NCBI GenBank assembly: GCA_013042765.1
Contig: JABDPP010000241.1
Span: forward strand, 1-10,847
Reading direction: 5' to 3'
Source: Litoreibacter sp.
Lineage (GTDB): Bacteria; Pseudomonadota; Alphaproteobacteria; Rhodobacterales; Rhodobacteraceae
DNA: 10,847 nucleotides
Part shown: one piece after another, positions 1 to 6,773 of the stretch
How the letters are laid out: every line of letters begins with the position of its first letter
Position numbering within the stretch: the first letter of the stretch is position 1
Position numbers and translations under genes: made by a program
The notes under the pieces: model-generated
The model's database searches: none
The model's input: the letters and a program-made list of their open reading frames with translations, nothing else
What the model was told of the DNA's origin: nothing

Positions 1-811
1 CGGCCAGACCCAGACCGTCAAGCATTTCACCTGCCGTCAGCCATCCATGTTCTGTCACCACGTCCTGCGCCATGTAGGCGAGCACCGCATAGGCGCCGCC
101 GAAGGTCACAACGGCGAGCTTGGAAAAGAAGGCACCGATTTCACCTAGCAACGTCGCTCCGAAAGCCAGATCCAGCAGCATGATCGGCACCAACCAGAAC
201 GCCGCACCAACAGCGATCGTCGCAAATGTTCGCGATGCGGAAGTTTCGATCCGCACCGGATCATCGCTCCCGCTCTCCGGCGGTCGGGAAACAAACAGCC
301 CAAAGAAAGCGGCTGCAAGAATTATCAGGGGAAACGGAAGCGACAGAAAGAAGATCGCCACGAAGGCAAACCCGGCAATCCACCAGTGTTCCGCCCGCTC
401 CAGCGCTTTTCTTGAAAGCCGCAGCAATGCGTCGAGGACGATGATCAACACGGCCGCCTTGATCCCGAGGAACGCCGTTTCAACCAGAGGAACGTCACCC
501 AGCGTCGTGTAGGTCGCGGCCAGTGCAAATATGACAGCAGCCCCCGGCAGAACGAAGAGCAGACCCGCGATCAGGCCACCGGCAATGCCATGCAGCCGCC
601 AGCCGGCATAGGTCGCCAGTTGCATCGCCTCCGGTCCGGGCAGCAACATGCAAAAGCTCAGGGCATTGAGGAACTGCTTTTCGGTCAGCCAGCCCTTCTG
701 CTCGACAAGAACGCGGTGCATCAGGGATATCTGCGCTGCCGGTCCACCGAAAGATTGCAGTCCAATCTGCAGAAAGGCCGCGAAGGCCTCCTTTCGGGAG
801 GGGTGCGTCAT
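1..811 (-). CDS. chrA: Chromate transporter ChrA, 3' part missing (runs off left edge)
   Basis: Inner-membrane CHR-family transporter, known for expelling chromate from the cytoplasm. I translated the minus strand from the ATG at 811-809; 270 codons are visible before the window edge. The N-terminal CHR domain shows the family signature: LQSFGGPAAQ at residues 18-27, the KGWLTEKQF segment near 39-47 and the LLPGPEA motif at 57-63, followed by several hydrophobic segments (about 77-100, 110-130, 145-172). A second, homologous domain begins near residue 225 with a repeated FFSKLAVVTFGGAYAVL segment and another GWLT motif (256-259), so this is the long two-domain type (usually about 400 residues); about 130 residues lie outside the window. 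GGGAGA five bases upstream of the ATG supports the start. The gene is divergent from the next operon. The family is secure; chromate as the actual substrate is inferred from the family. Confidence 0.93.
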   Translation of the reverse strand, partial: MTHPSRKEAFAAFLQIGLQSFGGPAAQISLMHRVLVEQKGWLTEKQFLNALSFCMLLPGPEAMQLATYAGWRLHGIAGGLIAGLLFVLPGAAVIFALAATYTTLGDVPLVETAFLGIKAAVLIIVLDALLRLSRKALERAEHWWIAGFAFVAIFFLSLPFPLIILAAAFFGLFVSRPPESGSDDPVRIETSASRTFATIAVGAAFWLVPIMLLDLAFGATLLGEIGAFFSKLAVVTFGGAYAVLAYMAQDVVTEHGWLTAGEMLDGLGLA

Positions 812-922
812 GGGTTTCTCCCGGGTTGCCGGAACGAGGGTATACCTTGGGCCAGCGATGGCGACGGGTGGGGACGATGTCAATACGGCGCGCAGCAAAC
901 TCTACAAATCCGCAGCCCCGAT

Positions 923-950
923 TTGACCTGCCGGAGATACAGTGTACTTA
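923..950 (+). promoter_or_regulatory. Possible promoter of the 974-3195 operon
   Basis: TTGACC (923-928) matches five of six bases of the sigma70 -35 consensus. TACTTA (945-950) sits 16 bases downstream as a poor -10, about 24 bases before the first start codon. The small inverted repeat TACA-G-TGTA (938-946) overlaps the -10 and could be a repressor site. The -35 is convincing by eye; the -10 and the operator are weak. Confidence 0.35.
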
Positions 951-973
951 CCCGACACGACGAGGAGGACACC

Positions 974-1213
974 ATGCCCCATACATTCGAGACCCACCTC
1001 GACGCCGCCCGCGATGCGCTGTTGCGCGCCCGCGCCTGCGTGCGTGAGGAGATCCGGGACTACCCTTCGCCCATCGCGGGATGCGATGCCCAGTTCAACC
1101 ATCTCCTTGCGCAGCGCCAGAGAATTCTGGAAGCGCTTGGATTCCTGGAGGCGTCCGTGTTTGTTCCGACACCGCGCAGCCCAACCGAAGATTGCGGAGT
1201 AGAAAGCCGATGA
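974..1213 (+). CDS. Small hypothetical protein, 79 residues, coupled to the dehydrogenase
   Basis: I do not recognise this family. The reading frame is open upstream to 590, but the ATG at 974 is preceded at good spacing by a strong ribosome binding site (GAGGAGGA, 962-969), and the upstream part overlaps chrA on the other strand, so 974 is chosen. The product is soluble and mostly helical: residues 1-30 and 36-60 are Ala/Leu/Arg/Glu-rich with no membrane segment or signal peptide. It contains two cysteines in the core region (C22, C37) and one in the tail (C74), and a proline-rich C-terminus (PTPRSP, 65-70). Its stop codon overlaps the start of the dehydrogenase (ATGA, 1210-1213), which implies translational coupling. 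It is probably a real gene given the ribosome binding site and the overlap. The function is unknown; a role linked to the dehydrogenase is only a contextual guess. Confidence 0.7.
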   Translation: MPHTFETHLDAARDALLRARACVREEIRDYPSPIAGCDAQFNHLLAQRQRILEALGFLEASVFVPTPRSPTEDCGVESR

Positions 1214-2184
1214 AAGTTCACATTCTCGATGATTGGTTCGACACGCTGAGGACCCTGCCCTGTTTTGAAAAGCTCGAAGGGCAGGATGTGACGGTGTGGA
1301 CCGATCACGAGCCCGATCCGGCAGCTCTCGCCGAACGTGTCAAGGAAGCCGAGGCCCTCGTTCTGTTCCGCGAACGCACAAAGATAACGGCGGAGCTTCT
1401 GGACCGGCTGCCCAATCTGAAACTGATCAGCCAGCGCAGCGTCTATCCACATATCGACGTGAAGGCCTGCACACGCAACAACGTGCTGCTCTGCTCGAAA
1501 ACGGGTGGCGCCGGCCCGTCCTACGCGGCAGCAGAGTTGACGCTCGGACTGATGCTGGCCTCGTACCGCCAGATCCCGGCCCAGTTCGACTCACTCAAGG
1601 CGGGCAAGTGGCAAGCCGGCGTCGGCAGGACATTGCGTCGTCGGACGCTTGGCCTCTATGGCTACGGAAAGATCGCGAAGGCAGTGGCAACCTATGCCGA
1701 TGCTCTTGGCATGAAGGTGCAGTGGTGGGGCTCCGAGGAAGGGCGCGCCCGCGCCAAGGCTGATGGTCAGACGGTCGCCGAGAGCCGCGAGAGCTTTTTC
1801 GCGACCTCCGATGTGGTCAGTGTTCATGTGCGCCTGACGCCCGAGACACGCGGCATGATCACCGCAAACGACCTCGCCAAGATGGGCTCGCGTGCCTTGT
1901 TCATCAACACGTCCCGCTCAGGGCTGGTGGAAAAAGGCGCGCTCGAGGCCGGTATCGCGAAGGGAAATCCGGGCTATGCTGCGGTCGACGTCTTCGACGA
2001 GGAGCCGCTGACCGACACGAGCCACCCGCTGCTGACCCATCCCAACGTCATCGCCACGCCCCACATCGGCTTCGTGACGGAGGATGAGTTCAACATGCAG
2101 TTCTCCGACATCTTCGATCAGGTCAACGCCTACGCCGAGGGTGCGCCGATCCACATGGTCAATCCCGATGTCTGGAACGGGTGA
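1210..2184 (+). CDS. D-isomer-specific 2-hydroxyacid dehydrogenase, NAD(P)-dependent
   Basis: Cytosolic oxidoreductase that interconverts a 2-oxoacid and a D-2-hydroxyacid using NAD(H) or NADP(H); substrates in this family include glyoxylate, hydroxypyruvate, phosphoglycerate and others, and the exact one is not readable here. At 324 residues it has the usual family length. The nucleotide-binding motif is GLYGYGKIAKAV (148-159), a G-x-G-x-x-A variant. The catalytic triad is visible: Arg236 in FINTSRSGLV, Glu265 in DVFDEEPL and His285 in ATPHIGF. The substrate-loop region around LCSKTGGAGPSYAAAELTL (94-112) lines up with the conserved loop plus A-E-x-T/L helix of the family. The ATG at 1210 overlaps the stop of the small upstream gene; the open frame extends to 1081, but the first family-like residues (MKVHILDD) begin here. 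The FAD-oxidoreductase gene follows 42 bases later, probably in the same operon. Confidence 0.92.
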   Translation: MKVHILDDWFDTLRTLPCFEKLEGQDVTVWTDHEPDPAALAERVKEAEALVLFRERTKITAELLDRLPNLKLISQRSVYPHIDVKACTRNNVLLCSKTGGAGPSYAAAELTLGLMLASYRQIPAQFDSLKAGKWQAGVGRTLRRRTLGLYGYGKIAKAVATYADALGMKVQWWGSEEGRARAKADGQTVAESRESFFATSDVVSVHVRLTPETRGMITANDLAKMGSRALFINTSRSGLVEKGALEAGIAKGNPGYAAVDVFDEEPLTDTSHPLLTHPNVIATPHIGFVTEDEFNMQFSDIFDQVNAYAEGAPIHMVNPDVWNG

Positions 2185-2226
2185 GCTTTGGCGCTCCTTT
2201 GGTCCCAGAAACACACGAGGGAGAAC

Positions 2227-3195
2227 ATGACAGACGCAAGCCGCCCCAGAATTGCGGTCATCGGATCCGGCATGGCGGGTCTGGCCTGTGCAAGGGCCCT
2301 TGCGGATGCGGGCCATGCGCCGGTCATCTTTGACAAGGGCCGCAAGCCTGGAGGGCGTTTGTCGCTGCGACAGTCGCGTGAAGGGCTGCAGTTCGATCAT
2401 GGTGCTCAGTATGTGACGGCGAAGAGCGATGCGTTCAGCGCGTTTCTAGATCAGGCAATCGCGGTAGGTGACGCCGCCATCTGGGATATCGATCTTGAAA
2501 ACGAGGACTCCGAGAGACGCGTCGTCGGCTTTCCCGGAATGTCCTCGCTGCTGGGCCACCTGAGCCCGGGGCTGGAGATCCGACAGGGACTCAGGGTCAC
2601 CGCGCTTGTGGAATACGAGGATCACGTCGCGCTCCACGCGGAAAAGACAGTCTCGCAATTTGATATTGTGGCAATAACCACTCCAGTCGTGCAGACCCGC
2701 GATATTTGTGCGGCTGATGAAGCATTTCTCGATCGGATGCCCCGTGTCGAGATGGAGCCCTGTTGGACCTTCATGGGTGCCATGAAAGCGGGGCAGTCCG
2801 CGCCCTTCACCTGCCTGCGAAATCCTGATCCTGCGGTCTCCTGGATTGCGCTAAATTCCACAAAGCCGGGTCGAGACCAGGACTATGATTGCTGGGTCCT
2901 GCAGGCCAGCCCAGAGTGGTCAGCCGAAAATCTGGAGCGAGAGGCAGATGACGTCGCGGAGCAACTGGGTCGTATGCTCTGTGACAAGATCGGCTGTGAC
3001 CCGGCCGAGTTTGTTTATGCGCGCGCCCACCGCTGGCGTTACTCACAGGTGAAAACGTCTTTGGGTCAACCGCTGATCCGTTCGGACGGCGGCCGTATCC
3101 TTGCCGGTGGTGACTGGTCTTTGGGCAAGCGGGCCGAGCACGCCTTTATCAGCGGGCAGGCCATTGCACGGGACCTGCTTAAAGGCTTGGAATAA
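2227..3195 (+). CDS. Renalase-like FAD/NAD(P)-dependent amine oxidase-type oxidoreductase
   Basis: Predicted soluble flavoprotein of the amine oxidase superfamily, of the type usually described as predicted NAD/FAD-dependent oxidoreductase. Characterised bacterial relatives (renalase) oxidise wrongly reduced isomers of NAD(P)H; whether this one does is inference. It has 322 residues. The FAD-binding Rossmann motif is GSGMAG (13-18), followed by the acidic end of the second strand (FDKGRKPGGRLSLR, 35-48), where GGR is typical of the superfamily. LQFDHGAQYVT (54-64) and a C-terminal block with HRWRYS (268-273) and AGGDWSLGKRAEHAFISGQAIA (293-314) complete the FAD domain pattern. I start at the ATG at 2227, which has GAGGGAGA just upstream (2217-2224); an upstream TTG at 2188 would add 13 residues before the Rossmann strand and lacks support. 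It is the last gene of the 974-3195 operon. If renalase-like, it would fit with the neighbouring nicotinamide-dependent dehydrogenase as cofactor repair. Confidence 0.85.
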   Translation: MTDASRPRIAVIGSGMAGLACARALADAGHAPVIFDKGRKPGGRLSLRQSREGLQFDHGAQYVTAKSDAFSAFLDQAIAVGDAAIWDIDLENEDSERRVVGFPGMSSLLGHLSPGLEIRQGLRVTALVEYEDHVALHAEKTVSQFDIVAITTPVVQTRDICAADEAFLDRMPRVEMEPCWTFMGAMKAGQSAPFTCLRNPDPAVSWIALNSTKPGRDQDYDCWVLQASPEWSAENLEREADDVAEQLGRMLCDKIGCDPAEFVYARAHRWRYSQVKTSLGQPLIRSDGGRILAGGDWSLGKRAEHAFISGQAIARDLLKGLE

Positions 3196-3211
3196 CCTGT
3201 TGGAACGAAAA

Positions 3212-3233
3212 AAGGGGCGGAAAACCGCCCCTT
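3212..3233 (-). terminator. Intrinsic terminator between convergent genes, strongest on minus strand
   Basis: A perfect 9-bp stem (AAGGGGCGG, 3212-3220, with CCGCCCCTT, 3225-3233) encloses an AAAA loop. On the minus strand the stem runs directly into a run of T residues (the A-run at 3208-3213 on the plus strand), giving a classical Rho-independent terminator for the FAH gene ending at 3265. On the plus strand it is followed only by TTCC, so it may work weakly there for the operon ending at 3195. Confidence 0.85.
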
Positions 3234-3264
3234 CCTGATCTCATGTCACGTCTCGTGAGTTTCG

Positions 3265-3948
3265 TCAGATAACCGCGACTGTGAAATCGCCGAGCCCTTC
3301 GACCGAACCCTTCATGACGTCACCTTTCTGGATCGCGCCGACACCAGCTGGGGTGCCGGACATGATGATGTCGCCAGCAGCTATATCGTAATACTGGGAC
3401 AGGTAGTTGATCATCTCCGGAACCTTCCAGATCATCTGATTCAGGTCACCGTCCTGACGGGTCTCGCCGTTCACTTGCAGCGTCAGCCGACCGGAATCGA
3501 GGTGGCCAGTTTCGGATGCTGGGTGGATCGGACCGACCGGTGCGGAACGCTCGAAAGCTTTGCCGATTTCCCAAGGACGGCCCATCTTTTTCATTTCGCC
3601 CTGAAGGTCGCGGCGGGTCATGTCGAGGCCAAGGCCGTATCCGAAGACGTGATCAAGCGCATCCTCGATCGCAATGTCACGGCCACCGCTCTTCAGCGCG
3701 ACGACCATTTCCATTTCGTAGTGCACATCCTGTGTTTTCGGCGGGTAGGGAAACTCCCCTGAAGTATCAATGTTTTCAGGGTTTTTCTGGAAGAAGAAGG
3801 GCGGCTCCTTGTCCGGGTCGTGGCCCATTTCAATTGCGTGATCGGCATAGTTCCGACCGATGCAATATACGCGGCGCACCGGAAATTCGCCTCCGCCTAC
3901 AACGGGAATGGTGGGGCGTTTTGGTTCCGCGATTACTAAGTCTTCCAT
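3265..3948 (-). CDS. Fumarylacetoacetate hydrolase family protein (fumarylpyruvate hydrolase/acylpyruvase type)
   Basis: Cytosolic metal-dependent enzyme of the FAH superfamily, which cleaves or decarboxylates beta-dicarbonyl acids late in aromatic and related catabolic routes. It has 227 residues, the size of single-domain members such as fumarylpyruvate hydrolase and FAHD1-type acylpyruvase/oxaloacetate decarboxylase. Visible motifs: CIGRNYADHAIEM (29-41), with His37 and Glu40 in the places of the FAHD1 catalytic His-Glu pair; the metal-binding E-x-E in HYEMEMVVAL (Glu78, Glu80); Asp109 in GLDMTRRDLQ as third ligand; and MSGTPAGVG (196-204) near the C-terminus. The frame is open upstream to 4047, but the ATG at 3948 has GAGGAA just upstream (minus strand) and begins where family similarity begins, so I use it. 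It is divergent from the GntR regulator and shares its control region. It ends before a strong terminator. The exact substrate is not readable. Confidence 0.9.
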   Translation of the reverse strand: MEDLVIAEPKRPTIPVVGGGEFPVRRVYCIGRNYADHAIEMGHDPDKEPPFFFQKNPENIDTSGEFPYPPKTQDVHYEMEMVVALKSGGRDIAIEDALDHVFGYGLGLDMTRRDLQGEMKKMGRPWEIGKAFERSAPVGPIHPASETGHLDSGRLTLQVNGETRQDGDLNQMIWKVPEMINYLSQYYDIAAGDIIMSGTPAGVGAIQKGDVMKGSVEGLGDFTVAVI

Positions 3949-4114
3949 AGGTGTTTCCTCGATCTGCTGGTCTACTACTAGGGCTGGCAGTGGGCCCCTT
4001 CCATGGCGACACAGAGAAGTCGCGATCAGGTTTGGAGTCCTCGCCAAAGTGGTTTCTCATCTCTACTCAACCGGAGTGTGAGAACCCCGCCCAAGTTGCT
4101 CTGGACTCCTAATA

Positions 4115-4140
4115 ACCAATTCTGTATTGGTCAAGCCAAT
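4115..4140. promoter_or_regulatory. Candidate GntR/FadR-type operator with three half-sites
   Basis: Half-sites CCAAT (4116-4120), ATTGG (4126-4130) and CCAAT (4136-4140) alternate in orientation, with starts exactly 10 bases apart, making two overlapping inverted repeats. ACCAAT-N5-ATTGGT occupies 4115-4131, and ATTGG-N5-CCAAT occupies 4126-4140. The second, ATTGGTCAAGCCAAT, differs at only one specified base from the PdhR-type operator ATTGGTnnnACCAAT. A minus-strand TTGACC (4134-4129), a good -35 for the FAH gene, overlaps it, though the matching -10 is poor. The site lies between the divergent FAH and GntR genes. The regulator encoded next door is the obvious ligand; this is inference. 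Confidence 0.7.
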
Positions 4141-4168
4141 GTTCGAGGAAGGGAGGTTCCTCGGAGAT

Positions 4169-4888
4169 ATGGGAGGGCGGTCTTCGGGCGGCCAAGTGCA
4201 AGAAATGCCGAATCGGGCAAACGCAGCATTGATACAACTTCGAGCGTGGCTCGCCCAGGAAGACGTGCAATCGGAGAGCCGGTTGCCGCCTGAGCGGGAG
4301 CTGTGCGAGACGCTTGGTGTTTCCCGCGGCGAGCTTCGAAAAGCGCTTGACGTTCTGGAGCGCGAGGGCCGGGTCTGGCGTCAGGTTGGCAAAGGCACCT
4401 TTGTCGGCATTCGTCCTGTCGATGAGATGGCCACACTCGCAAATGTCGCCTCCTCGAGCAGCCCTGGCGAAGTGATGCGGGCCCGTCTCACCATCGAGTC
4501 TATTCTTGCTGCCGAGGCGGCGCTGAACGCAAAGCAGGCCCACCTCGACCAGCTCAAACTCTGTTTGGCCGCCTCACGCGAAGCGACGTCGTGGCGCGAG
4601 TATGAAACCTGCGACAACCGTTTTCACAGAGCTTTGGCGGAAGCCTCCGGCAATCAAGTGCTGCTCGCCCTTTTCGATCTTCTCAATACAATCCGCCGCA
4701 CGGTCGTCTGGTCGCGCGGACGCACCCGACCTGAATCTCCGCCTGCCGATCATCACAGTTTCGCAGAGCATGACCGTATCTATAACGCTGTCGCCGATCG
4801 TGACCCAGAGGGCGCGCGTCGGGCGATGTATAACCACCTGAGCTCTGTTCAGACTGAGCTCATGCAAATCAATGAGGCCGCCCAATGA
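4169..4888 (+). CDS. GntR-family transcriptional regulator with FCD ligand-binding domain
   Basis: DNA-binding regulator of the FadR subfamily, which usually represses catabolic genes until a carboxylic-acid ligand binds. With the chosen start it has 239 residues. The winged helix-turn-helix covers about 15-82, with the signature SRLPPERELCETLGVSRGELRKAL (recognition helix near 50-60) and wing VGKGTFV (73-79). The FCD domain (about 95-230) keeps the expected metal/ligand residues: Asp149 and His153 in CDNRFHRALAEASGN, His201 in FAEHDRIYNAV and His223 in MYNHL. Start choice is uncertain. TTG 4127 and ATG 4139 fall in or on the candidate operator and lack a ribosome site, while ATG 4169 follows GGGAGG (4151-4156) at slightly long spacing; ATG 4205 is also possible. 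It probably controls its own operon and the divergent FAH gene. The decarboxylase-family gene begins 34 bases after its stop. Confidence 0.92.
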   Translation: MGGRSSGGQVQEMPNRANAALIQLRAWLAQEDVQSESRLPPERELCETLGVSRGELRKALDVLEREGRVWRQVGKGTFVGIRPVDEMATLANVASSSSPGEVMRARLTIESILAAEAALNAKQAHLDQLKLCLAASREATSWREYETCDNRFHRALAEASGNQVLLALFDLLNTIRRTVVWSRGRTRPESPPADHHSFAEHDRIYNAVADRDPEGARRAMYNHLSSVQTELMQINEAAQ

Positions 4889-4922
4889 GCGCGCGCTCAC
4901 ATTTCGAGGCCGAGAATTCTCA

Positions 4923-5909
4923 ATGCTAGACCTGTCTTTTGCAACCTGGGACCACGACCGTGTCATGCCTTTGCACAAGGGGCAGGTGAAGGTACCCGAA
5001 GTGCGCCTGAACAGCACCGTTCTTCCGACGTCGAAGCTCTTCCCGCTGGCTGTGAGCGATGCGCCTTACGACCTTACTGAGATGTCGATCTCCAGCTATG
5101 TGATGCAGCTTTCGCGAGGTGGCTCGGAATACATCGCCCTGCCCGCCTTCATCAGCCGGGCTTTCCGTCACAGCGGTTTCTTCGCCCGTGCAGGCTCTGG
5201 AATCAATTCGCCGTCAGATCTTGAAGGCCGCCGGATCGGTGTTCCCGAATACCAGATGACTGCAGCCCTCTGGATGCGTGGCATTCTTGCTGATGAATAC
5301 GACGTGGATTGCACAAAAGTTCACTGGCGCACCGGCGCTCTGGAGAAAGGTATCCGTCGCGAGAGGCTTGATCTGAACCTGCCCGAGGGCATGGTGGTGG
5401 AGCCCATCAAAGACGGGCAATCGCTGGTGGACCTTTTGCTCGACGGCGAAATCGACGGTCTACTGGCCCCAAAGCCCCCATCTGCCTTCCTGAACGGCGA
5501 TGAGCGGCTTGTCCGCCTGCTCCCCGACTTCGAAACAGCCGAACGGGAATATCACAAAAAGACCGGCTTTTTCCCGATCATGCATGTGGTCGGTTTGCGC
5601 AAATCTTTGGCCGAAGAACACCCGTGGCTGCCCGCCGCCCTTTATGAGGGTCTGGTGGAATCCCGCAACCTCGCGATGACCCGTCTGCGCGACATCTGGA
5701 TGGGGAACGCCAATCGTCTTTCCCTGCCCTGGCTCGGTGCATCGATGGAACGCACGATCAAGACGCTGGGCGATGATTACTGGAGCTATGGCGTCAGCAA
5801 GAACAATGCTGAGCTTGACGCGGTTTGCCGGTATTCGATGGATCAACACCTTGCCGAACGGCGTGTAACGGTCGACGAGATGTTCCATCCGTCCGTGATG
5901 GAGACCTGA
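4923..5909 (+). CDS. 4,5-dihydroxyphthalate decarboxylase (Pht5)-family protein, binding-protein fold
   Basis: Belongs to the family annotated as 4,5-dihydroxyphthalate decarboxylase, named for phthalate-pathway Pht5, and related in fold to periplasmic substrate-binding proteins of the NMT1/THI5 type. It has 328 residues, the family length. Recognisable blocks are LSFATWDHDR (4-13), DLTEMSISSYVMQLSRGG (50-67), FRHSGFF (81-87), LEGRRIGVPEYQMTAALWMRGIL (100-122), where GVPEYQMTA is strongly conserved, DGEIDGLLAPKPPSAF (174-189), RLLPDFETAEREYHKKTGFFPIMHVVG (198-224) and LGDDYWSYGV (282-291). There is no signal peptide, so it should be cytosolic, in line with an enzyme. The ATG at 4923 matches the family N-terminus and follows GAGAA at 4912-4916; ATG 4872 would add 17 unlike residues and overlap the regulator gene. 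It ends one base before the TSUP permease start. The family is sure; activity on 4,5-dihydroxyphthalate is not, since no phthalate dioxygenase is in view. Confidence 0.85.
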   Translation: MLDLSFATWDHDRVMPLHKGQVKVPEVRLNSTVLPTSKLFPLAVSDAPYDLTEMSISSYVMQLSRGGSEYIALPAFISRAFRHSGFFARAGSGINSPSDLEGRRIGVPEYQMTAALWMRGILADEYDVDCTKVHWRTGALEKGIRRERLDLNLPEGMVVEPIKDGQSLVDLLLDGEIDGLLAPKPPSAFLNGDERLVRLLPDFETAEREYHKKTGFFPIMHVVGLRKSLAEEHPWLPAALYEGLVESRNLAMTRLRDIWMGNANRLSLPWLGASMERTIKTLGDDYWSYGVSKNNAELDAVCRYSMDQHLAERRVTVDEMFHPSVMET

Positions 5910-5910
5910 G

Positions 5911-6687
5911 ATGTTTGAGGCCCTCCATGCCGGATTGGGTTGGCCCGTGGCGATGACCTTGCTGAGCCTCAGCTTTGCAAGCTCGTTCATCACAGTCGCT
6001 TTTGGCATCGGAGGCGGCGCCATCATGCTCGCCGTTATGGCCACCTTGCTGCCAGCTGCCGCGATCATCCCGGTCCATGGTCTGGTGCAGGTTGGTTCCA
6101 ATGCAGGTCGACTCGCGCTGATGGCGCGCTATGTCCAACCGCATGTTATCGGCCCATTCGCGATCGGATCCCTTGCCGGAGTTCTGCTGGGCGGTTCGAT
6201 CATCGTGCAACTTGAGCCTGCCTGGATCCAGATCGGCGTCGGCAGTTTCATTCTGTGGACCATCGTGTCTACCCCCCCGGCGTTCTTGCGGAAATCCGCC
6301 ATGATGACCGGCGGCTTTTCAAGCTTCCTGACAATGTTCTTCGGCGGTACCGGGCCGTTTGTCGCCTCTTTCGTGCGCGCGCTAGACCTTGAGCGGCACA
6401 AGCACGTGGCGACCCACGCCATGCTGATGACGATGCAACATGTTCTCAAGACAATCACCTTCGGATTCCTGGGCTTTGCCTTCTCCTCCTGGCTGGGACT
6501 GATCGCGTTACTGATCGCCTTCGGATTCCTTGGCACGATCCTGGGCCGGATGGTTCTGTCCCGGATCAACGAACGGCGCTTCAAGCTTGCCTTGAACGTC
6601 ATACTCACCGTTCTGGCACTCAGACTGATCTACGCCGGAGCAAGTGAACTTTGGATGGGAGGCGGCAGTACGGGCAGCCTGAACTGA
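5911..6687 (+). CDS. TSUP family (TauE/SafE) membrane permease
   Basis: Inner-membrane transporter of the sulfite exporter TauE/SafE family; relatives move sulfite, sulfoacetate, sulfolactate or other organic anions. It has 258 residues, nearly all hydrophobic, with about eight membrane segments. It shows the two-halves pattern with glycine-rich loops: AFGIGGGAIMLAVMATLLP (30-48) followed by PVHGLVQVGSNAGRLAL (54-70), and in the second half FFGGTGPFVASFVRALDL (143-160) followed by ATHAMLMTMQHVLKTITFGF (167-186). The start at 5911 lies one base past the stop of the decarboxylase-family gene, with GAG bases of the preceding codons serving as a weak ribosome site; this implies coupled translation. 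The transported anion is unknown. Together with a TTT importer in the same operon, it may export a waste anion or serve as a second uptake route. Confidence 0.9.
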   Translation: MFEALHAGLGWPVAMTLLSLSFASSFITVAFGIGGGAIMLAVMATLLPAAAIIPVHGLVQVGSNAGRLALMARYVQPHVIGPFAIGSLAGVLLGGSIIVQLEPAWIQIGVGSFILWTIVSTPPAFLRKSAMMTGGFSSFLTMFFGGTGPFVASFVRALDLERHKHVATHAMLMTMQHVLKTITFGFLGFAFSSWLGLIALLIAFGFLGTILGRMVLSRINERRFKLALNVILTVLALRLIYAGASELWMGGGSTGSLN

Positions 6688-6773
6688 ACACCTCACAACC
6701 CGGGCGGCAGAATGCGCAAACGGCCGGGACCAAGACCAACGCGCGACACCTAACCTTATCAAGGGAGATCTAA

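Noticed and set aside
120..512. Plus-strand open frame of 130 codons
   Set aside because: Antisense shadow of chrA; low-complexity Ser/Arg/Ala composition and no ribosome site, while the minus strand gives a clear ChrA protein.
839..884. Possible chrA promoter: TTGACA on the minus strand (884-879) and GGTATACC (839-846)
   Set aside because: The two elements are about 33 bases apart, too far for a normal promoter, and neither has a good partner at proper spacing.
590..973. Upstream extension of the small hypothetical gene
   Set aside because: It overlaps chrA antisense and has no family-like features; a strong ribosome site sits just before ATG 974.
3949..4047. N-terminal extension of the FAH gene to 4047
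   Set aside because: The extra 33 residues lack family similarity, and the ATG at 3948 has a good GAGGAA ribosome site.
4003..4293. Plus-strand open frame starting in the divergent control region
   Set aside because: It runs through the operator and the start of the GntR gene in another frame; Arg-rich composition and no ribosome site.
5460..6101. Minus-strand open frame of 213 codons
   Set aside because: Antisense to the end of the decarboxylase-family gene and start of the TSUP gene, both of which have clear family motifs.
6688..6773. Possible separate promoter or terminator between the TSUP gene and tctC
   Set aside because: Only a 5-bp CCCGG/CCGGG pairing with a 20-base loop (6699-6728) and no convincing -35/-10 pair; the gap holds nothing clear beyond the tctC ribosome site.
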